64,000 bases of DNA from Eucalyptus grandis. Taxonomy: Eukaryota; Streptophyta; Magnoliopsida; Myrtales; Myrtaceae. Below, one piece after another: positions 57,011 to 64,000 of this stretch (positions are counted from its first letter, which is position 1; every line of letters starts with the position of its first letter). The notes under the pieces are model-generated. The model had not been told where the DNA came from. It worked only from the letters and a program-made list of their open reading frames with translations, and made no database searches. The stretch covers positions 3,868,199 through 3,932,198 of the forward strand of contig NC_052621.1 in NCBI RefSeq assembly GCF_016545825.1, given 5' to 3'. The translations under genes were made by a program, and so were the position numbers.

Positions 57011-57929
57011 ACCCTTAAAAAGCACTTATTTCATAACATAATTCTGGCTCAAACTTTTCTTTATTTTATAAAAGAAAATCCAAACTTTGACCCATCTAAA
57101 TTTTGACAGACTCTTTTTTTAATCTTATAAAAAAATTATCGACTTTAAAATTTCCAGCGCTGGAAGATACTCGAACCCTGTTCATCAATGTTTCCAAAAA
57201 TTCAGGATTACTTGAAGTCTGATTCAGTCGAGGTTTGATAATGGCGGGATGAAATGTTCAGTCTCATTTCAAAAGATTGACAAAACAGGCAGCGGCATGT
57301 CTTCCAGATGGCTAAAACTTAAACAGCGAGGAACCTATTTCAAAATATTTGGTTTGGAATAAGCAGTTTCGAATCTATTGCCATAACCTGAAACGGTGGG
57401 AAAGGCTTGTCAAGAGAAGCTTTATGTGTCAGCCTTGATGGTGGATACTGGATAGTCTGCATTTAACAAATTCAATGTAATATAGATGACACCTACCAAA
57501 GACACATCAGTTTTTTTTTTTTCTAACAGTTACAGTCAAAGGAGGACACTCCCTGTTGATTGTCCTGTTCCACATGGAGTTCCAACTTTTAGCTGGATTT
57601 CCGGAGAGGACCACCCATCATTCGGACTTAAAATGTAATATTGTTACCATTTGGAGATTTCGATCAATTAGAGTTTGATTTTCTGATCGAAATTGGTGCA
57701 CAACTTACATGCTAAAATTGTGAAAACTCACTCGGTTCAGCCAAGATGCACGCCCCCATCCCTTGCACACATCTAAAGTCCATAAACAATGCACGTCACC
57801 AGTCAATTCGGCATCAACGTAAGCCGAATCCCTTTTTGACAATGATCAACGATGTCACATGAAAGTGGGTGAAAGATGAGCTGAATTTGCAATCATCACA
57901 AATATAGCTTTCTAATTCCAATTGACGTT
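57011..57929. other. Intergenic between copies D and C
   Basis: AT-rich with a T run at 57511-57522. Nothing recognised. Confidence 0.35.
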
Positions 57930-58378
57930 GGAATATTTCGTCCTCCTTCTCTGATCTCTCCTCCTGTAAACTCAGACCCCAATTATATTACTAATTGATT
58001 TATCAGATCTACATTTCCGAGGCTCAATGAAAGACGAAGAAACATTGGTGCAATTATATATGGTAATGTTCTGTCTTGTTCTCGGCGTAACCTATCGCAA
58101 GCTCATTTCTTTACATTGGTCGCATGACTCTTTGTCGCCCACTAGTAAAGCCAAGAAAGCTTCAATAGAAAATTAGATACGCCTTGGACTCGTGTCTGAT
58201 TAGTTGGCTCCCCCGGGTTGGTTCACTGCATGTGCCACAAAGCTCATTGCAATTGCAGCATCATCGCTCGGAGCACCGGAGCTCGCTGTTCCATGGCCAA
58301 CGAGGTTGGCTCTTCCCTGTCTCTGTTCCTGTGAAAACCTGGTATCAGAGCAGTACAGCGGCTGAGGTGGAGCTTCAA
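57930..58378 (+). promoter_or_regulatory. 5' leader of DUF247 copy C
   Basis: Shares the 'actcagaccccaattat', 'gagg(c)tcaatgaaag', 'gccaagaaagcttcaatagaaaattag' and 'ccaacgagg' blocks with the other leaders, in the same order, up to the coding start. Confidence 0.6.
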
Positions 58379-59740
58379 ATGATCGGAGGAGCCGATCCCA
58401 ACTCCACGAACGGTCACGCCAGCCCCCACCATGTGGTCACGGTGGCACCGGAGCTGATGCACGACTGGTCATCCATATGGCATCGGATGCTCAGCCAGAA
58501 GCCGACCCATCTGAAGCAATCGGCCGGCAATTCCTCCTGCTGCATCTTTAGGGTCCCCGCAACCCTCAAGGAGCTCAACCCCAAGGCCTACAAGCCCCGC
58601 ATCGTGTCCATCGGCCCGTACCACCATGGAAATGAATGTGTCAAGATGATCGAAGAGCACAAGCCACGGTTCTTCACGGCTCTTGTCGCCCGAACCAGAA
58701 GCTCCGGAGTCGATTTTAACCATTACTTCACTGCCATCGCGTTGAGGGAAAAGGAGATTCGAGATTGTTACTCTGAGCCGCTCAATTTTGGGAGCGCTAA
58801 GCTGATCGAGATGATGGTCCTTGATGGCTGCTTCATCATTGAGGTGTTACGAGTGATTGATGAAATAATCCCGCGTGAACACGACGATCCCCTCTTCAAC
58901 ATGTATTGGACGTTCACTGCGTTCATTCGCGACTTCCTCTATCTTGAGAACCAAATCCCCTTCTTCGTCCTCCAAACCCTCTACGATATGTCGAAGCTCC
59001 CCAATGAACCCCCGTGCGTTGATGTCGCGCTGCGGTTCTTCAACTACGCTGTGCAGCGGCCACCAGAGGACCTCGAGAAGTGCTACGGAGTCTCGGACTT
59101 CAAGCACTTGCTCCACCTGATGCAGCTGACCCTCAGCGACCTCCCTGAGGAAGTTCCACAGGAATCCGACCCCGAGTATCTGCAGCTGGTCCCCTCGGTG
59201 ACGAAGCTTCGACGTGCGGGAATCAAATTCAAGCCGAGAAAGTGCAACGGGTGGCTTGGCATTCGGTTCACAGACGGAGTGCTCGAGATCCCCCCGCTGA
59301 CAATTGACGACCTGGCCAGCTCCTTCTTCCTCAACTGCGTTGCGTTCGAGCAGTGCTACTGCTACTGCCCGCAGCACATCACTAGTTACGTGACCTTCAT
59401 CGGGTGCCTCATGCCCACCGCGGACGATGCGAGCTTCTTATCGGATCGCCAGGTGCTGGAGAATTACTGCGGGACACACGCTGATGTTGCGAGCTTCTTC
59501 AATGACTTAGGGAAGGATGTGGATTTCGATATCAGTAACTGCTATTTGGCCGGAGTGATGGAGGATCTGAACAGGTACTATAGAACACGGTGGCGCGTGA
59601 ACTGGACGGGATTTAAGCGCAAGTACTTTGGTACTCCTTGGTATTTGATTTCGGCAGTGGCGGCCTGCCTGGGTCTGATGCTCGCTTTCATACAGTCATT
59701 CTTTGCGCTTTACGGGTACCTGCTGCCCCCTAAGCAATGA
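58379..59740 (+). CDS. DUF247 (UPF0481) protein, copy C
   Basis: Intronless, 453 residues from M58379 (MIGGADPNSTNGH). The frame is open for another 65 codons upstream, but that part is the shared 5' leader, which is non-coding in A and B, so I do not include it. The codon equivalent to B's first Met reads GTG here, which moves the likely start five codons downstream. Landmarks: RIVSIGPYHHG, MIEEHKPRFF, MMVLDGCFIIEV, DFLYLENQIPFFVLQ, GIKFKPRKCNGWLGIRF, LEIPPLTIDDLA, FLNCVAFEQCYCYCPQH, SFFNDLGKDV and a C-terminal membrane helix (LISAVAACLGLMLAFIQSFF) before LLPPKQ. Same direction as A and B. Function unknown; see copy B. Confidence 0.94.
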   Translation: MIGGADPNSTNGHASPHHVVTVAPELMHDWSSIWHRMLSQKPTHLKQSAGNSSCCIFRVPATLKELNPKAYKPRIVSIGPYHHGNECVKMIEEHKPRFFTALVARTRSSGVDFNHYFTAIALREKEIRDCYSEPLNFGSAKLIEMMVLDGCFIIEVLRVIDEIIPREHDDPLFNMYWTFTAFIRDFLYLENQIPFFVLQTLYDMSKLPNEPPCVDVALRFFNYAVQRPPEDLEKCYGVSDFKHLLHLMQLTLSDLPEEVPQESDPEYLQLVPSVTKLRRAGIKFKPRKCNGWLGIRFTDGVLEIPPLTIDDLASSFFLNCVAFEQCYCYCPQHITSYVTFIGCLMPTADDASFLSDRQVLENYCGTHADVASFFNDLGKDVDFDISNCYLAGVMEDLNRYYRTRWRVNWTGFKRKYFGTPWYLISAVAACLGLMLAFIQSFFALYGYLLPPKQ

Positions 59741-60279
59741 GACTATTTTGTGTGTGTATGCTTTCCCAGGTTCAGTGTCTTCAATGAAATTCAACCGCTG
59801 AATTGTGTCATTACATAGTCACGAACTTGCGAACTTGCGAGCCACGTGATACACTAATGATCCGGCATCGTACACTAATAAAGCAACATTAGTTTGCTCG
59901 ATTGGAAGAAGTTTGGGTATTTCATGTTCCTCCCAGCTTTTGGGAAGTCCAGTGAAGTGTCGGGTTCATTGCCATCGGAATTTGGTGTATTGCCTTGGGA
60001 ATACGCAAAGAAAAAGAAACAAACAGGGCAAATCTTATGTATGCTTTGAATTTTTTTAATGTCGATATGCTTTTATTTTCGCATAGGTTTTGGAGGGGCA
60101 GTAGCATGGGGAAGCCCATCCTTCATAATTTTTCCCTTTCTTGTATATTCTTTTTATTGGTAGGGTATCATTATAAGGTTAGTTTGGTATACCTCATTAT
60201 GCCCTTAAAATAAAAACTTACGATTTTATTGATTGAGATCAATTAAATTACATTTATTGGAAAAGAAAAAAATCACATC

Positions 60280-61707
60280 CTAAGAACGGAAAAATGAAAT
60301 CCTAGAAGGCAATAAAAGTTCCACACAAGAGAATATGCAAATAATCGAAAATGTTGTACTTTGGCGGGTTAGAATCCACTCCATCCAATGGTTCATCATC
60401 AATGGCGCTATGAAGCTGTCATCGAACAAATTAATAACATCATCCAACACATCCTCTTCATCCTCTTGGTTTGGCGGAATTGGGTCATTTAGGTCGTTCC
60501 ATCCAATCAGGACAATATCTGGAGAGTTGATATGAGTACTAGGGGTAGGTGAGTACTTGATATAGTCAAACTTTCCATTGAGTCTCCCCAATATTAGGGG
60601 CGTGCATGGTCCGGGCGGGCGGTTCCCAACTTAGAACCGGGAACCGCCCGGTAAGGACCGGTTCGAAAAATTGGAATCGGGATCCACCTATTTGTTGTAT
60701 GGATCCACCCAGAAACTGCACCGCCGGTTCGGTCGGTTCCGGGTGGATCAATGGAACCGATTTTGACGCGAAATAATTTTTTTTTTAACATAGAACGATT
60801 ACGTGACATCAAAGCAAGTCAAAGAAAGAAAAACCAAATTTAAGTACGTGGAGATGTGGATAGCGGGAGAAGTAAACGCAGCGAATTTACAAATACGGTC
60901 CGGGTAGTTCCCGGTATTTTGCACACCTCTAAAAGGGAGTAAGATGAGATTTAGGATTTCTTTTAGTATTTTTTTTTAAATATTAAAAAGGTTCCGGTCC
61001 GGTCCGGGTGGACGGGCGGACGGATCCGCCCATGGAACCGGGAACCGGACCGGTACCCACCGGTTTCCATAAATTGGAACCGGGAACCGGACCGGTTCCC
61101 TCAAGAACCGCCGGTTCCGGGCGGTTCCAGTCCGGTTTCGGGCGGTCCGGGCGGTTCCCGGGTATTTTGCACACCCCTACCCAATATATCGGTCACTCTC
61201 TCCTCTTCATGCATCATCATCACAGGACAGGAGAATGTGGTCTTGATATGAGGCACGACCAGGTTAAACCGTCCTTGTCCTCTTTTGGCACGCCTTACCT
61301 CCGCCACGATATCTCAACCTAAAAATGTAAGACCTTCGTCCAGCCTTAATAGGTTCACAGATACCTTGGCCATTTGCTCCCAATCCATCTCCAAGAGTGA
61401 AACCACTTCCAGCCTTTACTCTTCCTACCGTAACCGTAGCCTTCGACACCCCAGGACTTGGTGGAGTGTAATCTTGGGATGCATGAATAGTCAACGTAAG
61501 TTCAAATGACTGGTAGCTCCTTTGAATATTATCACGGTAGTCGTGACCTTTGCGAGTAAATTTGACTTGGAATAAGCTCGTTTTGAGAGGTGGCGGAACA
61601 TCTTGCAGAACACGACATTGGCGGACCACTCTATTGGGGTAGTACCGTAGTAGGACATCGTGCCAGTGATGAAATCTGATCATCCTTCCCATGGGAGAGG
61701 CATGCAT
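60280..61707 (-). pseudogene. Decayed coding relic, possibly plant-mobile-domain transposon, split by a MITE
   Basis: On the minus strand, 61707-61264 reads RFHHWHDVLLRYYPNRVVRQ then VLQDVPPPLKTS, recalling the 'R..PDRVLRQFG..Q.IP' motif of plant mobile domain proteins. A frame change near 61310 leads into VRRAKRGQGRFNLVVPHI. After the 585-bp MITE the same strand continues with a Pro/Asp-rich tail (GWNDLNDPIPP, EDEEDVLDDV). The family assignment rests on one short motif. Confidence 0.35.
60587..61187. mobile_element. hAT-type MITE (585 bp) with perfect 8-bp target-site duplication
   Basis: The element is 60595-61179. Termini TAGGGGCGTGCA and TGCACACCCCTA are inverted repeats with one mismatch. 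The 8-bp duplication cccaatat flanks it at 60587-60594 and 61180-61187. The interior is rich in 'ccggttccgggcggttcc' repeats in both orientations and has no transposase. Confidence 0.92.
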
Positions 61708-62969
61708 CGCGAACTTAGAAACTGAAAAAGAGAGTGCCTTTTCTTCCCGTTGCTCGTCCCGAGGGAATGAACTGAAATTTCTTGGGCCAAATTGATAGGT
61801 GAATGGGCCCCCCTCTTCTAATCCTTATCGGCTTAAAGCTCGAATGGGCCTCGACTGAGAATAACGGGCAAAATATCTTCCCTCTTTCCAGTATGCTGAA
61901 CCAAATTATTGAATTGCACAAATCGAATCGAACCGTTCTTATAGGAGGTTCGTTGGGAAGGTTTCAAGAGTCCGCGCTGAAAAAGAAAATCTCCCTTTTT
62001 TCTCACTCTTTCATGTGTTATGTATTTATTTTTCGATTGATTTATTTGTTGTTATTATCTTAGTAGTTAATATCTTAGTATCTTTTATTTTTGTACTTTT
62101 GCTAGAATGAAAATTTGAATAGTTGCCTAAAATTCAGGTATCAATAGAGTTTAAGCACACGAAAATTCACTTACACTGGTGAATTTACTGAGTCTTACGA
62201 ATGGATCCGACAAGCCTTACTAGATTTCATTGGACCCATGCAATAACTTGCCGACGCTTTGATCGATAACATGCACATCCTTAGCCCATCAGGCTAGCTG
62301 GCCTAATTTTCGGCATATCAAGTAGTGTTGAAGAAAAGAAAACTTGGCTGAAGAGGAATAATATTTATAATACAAACGCGAGCATATATACGACTCGTAA
62401 GCCGGCAAATCACAAGAATTGATGAAGTTCTAAGTTCCGTTTGAGACTCTTTTTCTAACTTATAATTTTTGTTCTTCATAAAGCTTTCCAGCTCAAAATC
62501 TGTATATCCTTCCTTCTCTAGCTTACATTGATATGAACTGTGCACCTTCGCTTGTTGCAGGCGTTGCTGTAGCACTCGAAAGGCTTCGACACTTTCCGTC
62601 AAAGACCGTAAATTCCTCCCTTTCTTTCTTTTTCAATCATGTCTTTAATTGGTGGGTTGAAATTATGAACATACCTCTGCGCTAGGCTAATTAAATTTAA
62701 AGATATATATATAATATTCATACTTACCCATCAGAATACTATTATATTGACAGAAGACCTTCTTGTTTGCTGAACAGATATACTAGGATAAGACTCGAAG
62801 GAAAATATATTAGGAATGTATCTCCTTCCACTAATTTATAGGCAGTTTCAAATTAATCAATTTATGAAAAGTTCCCCCATGATGCAAGTGCATTCGAGCT
62901 ATTCTAGCGAGAAACAGACATAGGCCGGATATTTTGCTCTAGTTTCTTATATGCATGATGTCTCAATTA
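61708..62969. other. Non-coding or unrecognised sequence inside the 3.4-kb insertion
   Basis: AT-rich. Short frames on both strands are not recognised. Confidence 0.3.
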
Positions 62970-63182
62970 TGTCTCTAATTTTTTTTTTTTTTTTTGATGA
63001 CCCAGAAACCCCGAAAGCCGACAGCCGGCGGGAAGAACCAGGGCCGACGCAGCTGGCCACCACACTCACGCCAGCAGTTAAATCACCCTGTGACGCACTG
63101 GGGATTTGAACCCCTCCCCTTCACGAGGGGGAGAGGGCCCAAAGCCAGCAATGCCACCCAGGTGGGTGGTTGTCTCTAATTT
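62970..63182 (-). mobile_element. tRNA-derived SINE with target-site duplication
   Basis: The element is 62982-63170, read on the minus strand. An RNA polymerase III B box (ggttcaaatcc, within ggggatttgaacccc on plus) sits downstream of an A-box-like gggtggcattgctgg, with a poly-A tail (T run 62982-62995 on plus). The duplication tgtctctaattt is at 62970-62981 and 63171-63182, with the exact edge against the T run ambiguous by a few bases. About 190 bp, typical SINE size. Confidence 0.85.
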
Positions 63183-63261
63183 ATTTGTCGAAAACTTCGA
63201 CCTGATGAATTAGACCAATCACCTGACGAAAAAATAATGAGATTCTTATTAGGTTTCACCG

Positions 63262-63671
63262 AAAAGAAAACTGTACCAAGTGATTGTGCAGTGAAAATAC
63301 AATTCATAATCAAGTATCAAACTACCGTTGAACCACAATAATGATTTGAGCATCTAAAGATATAGAGAAGACAGGAGGAAGAAGAGACAAGCGCAATCAG
63401 CTTTAGGTTTCACATATTTCCCTGGGTGATGGATCTTATTTGTTATTGTATGTTGTTAAGTTTGATCCTTTGTTTTTTAAGGTTTTGTGGCCAGATCCAT
63501 GTCTTCAGGATCGGGTTGGTCTGGACAATGTATGTGCTAAATTGAAATGTTTCCTAGAAGTTTGGTCAAGTCTTCTCTCTCTCTCTCTCTTATAATAATA
63601 AACCGCAACTTGAATGACACATTGGTGCTTGTCGCTTAAGTAACTAAGTTTACAAGCCAAAAATGGAAAAA
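63262..63671 (+). other. Resumed 3' flank of DUF247 unit C
   Basis: Matches 42895-43170 of unit A: 'gagcatctaaa.atatagagaaga', 'ttcaggatcgggttggtctggacaa' and 'aaccgcaacttgaatgacacattg'. A (CT)n tract lies at 63575-63590. The 63405-63475 stretch is absent from A. Confidence 0.75.
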
Positions 63672-64000
63672 GTGCCAAAAAAAGTCCTAAACCTTTTATC
63701 TTTGTGTCGATTTAGTTCTAAACCTTTTTTTGTGCCAATTTAGTCCTAAACCTTTGTACATTGTGCCAATTCAGTCATTTCCGGTCAATTTTGGTCGGAT
63801 TTTGCTGACTGGACGCCGATCGGCCGACGTGGACACATTTTAATAATATTTTAATATTTTAATATTTTTTATTTTTGATTTTTTTCTTTTTTGAATTTTC
63901 TTTTTCTTTTTCTTTTTATCTTTTTTTTCTTCTCCTCTTCTTCCTCCAGCTGGTCGCCGGACCTCGGCGACCGGCCAGAGGCGACGGCTAGCTAGGGCGA
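63672..64000. mobile_element. Left part of a dispersed repeat cut by the window edge
   Basis: Begins with repeated 'tcctaaacctttt..tgtgccaatt.agtc' phrases (three copies at 63685-63775), continues into a T/CT-rich stretch and ends in a GC-rich 'ggtcgccggacctcggcgaccgg' block. It is the same style of repeat with a GC-rich insert as at 17.2-18.3 kb. Confidence 0.5.

Larger units (their letters stand above)
59893..63261. mobile_element. About 3.4 kb of inserted DNA splitting the 3' flank of unit C
   Basis: Homology with the 3' flank of unit A stops at about 59892 (...aacattag) and resumes at about 63262 (...gtgattgtgcagtgaa). The interval contains a decayed minus-strand coding relic, a hAT-type MITE and a SINE. 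No single element boundary was identified, so it may be several nested insertions. Confidence 0.6.

Noticed and set aside
58184..58378. 65-codon N-terminal extension of DUF247 copy C
   Set aside because: It is the duplicated 5' leader, which has stops in the equivalent frame of A and B, and it lacks DUF247 similarity.
63095..63125. tRNA gene suggested by ggggatttgaacccc
   Set aside because: No acceptor stem or complete cloverleaf. Poly-A tail and flanking duplication show it is a tRNA-derived SINE.
1..64000. CRISPR arrays, prophage or bacterial operons
   Set aside because: Intron structure, plant protein families and plant transposons show nuclear plant DNA. No regularly spaced short direct repeats with unique spacers were seen.

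Overview
This window is nuclear DNA from a flowering plant. Genes are split by GT-AG introns with large AT-rich spacers, the proteins belong to plant families, and plant retroelements, MITEs, a SINE and a LINE tail lie between them. A Myrtales genome, possibly Myrtaceae (the Eucalyptus group), is my guess, because the dispersed non-coding repeats (the 'aaaaccccaaactggtacat' type, the 'agtcctaaaccttt' type and GC-rich 'gtcgcgcgacc' inserts) look like ones I remember from those genomes. That attribution is from memory, not computed.

Left part (1-34 kb), ordinary genes separated by repeats: a nucleobase-ascorbate transporter of the NAT12 type on the minus strand (nine exons visible, the last exon off the left edge); a five-part degenerate tandem repeat directly upstream of it; a complete nine-exon 2-carboxy-D-arabinitol-1-phosphatase-type gene (11.8-14.9 kb); a broken F-box/LRR gene fragment; a small three-exon mitochondrial NFD6/NOXY2-like gene (19.7-20.2 kb); an intronless DUF868 gene (28.3-29.2 kb); a two-exon WAK galacturonan-binding-domain gene (minus, 31.5-32.4 kb); and a two-exon stress-response A/B-barrel gene (minus, 33.3-34.1 kb).

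Right part (36-64 kb), a DUF247 (UPF0481) family cluster in direct orientation: copy A is a pseudogene split by a roughly 4 kb chimeric insert that carries Agenet-like, PPR-like and Ty1/copia fragments; copies B (49.9-51.3 kb) and C (58.4-59.7 kb) are intact; a fourth copy, D, survives only as its 5' leader (56.3-57.0 kb). Each unit shares a long 5' leader and a 3' flank, so these are segmental duplications, and the 3' flank of C is itself split by about 3.4 kb of inserted DNA.

Between the cluster members are two very long inverted repeats (arms of about 0.55 kb and 0.8 kb), a LINE tail and a SINE with clear target-site duplications, a hAT-type MITE with a perfect 8-bp duplication, and a TRIM-size LTR with a tRNA-Met primer-binding site and tandem LTR pieces. 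The genes do not form a pathway. The phosphatase, A/B-barrel and DUF247 neighbourhood may be conserved with Arabidopsis At5g22540-At5g22620, which is recalled and needs checking.
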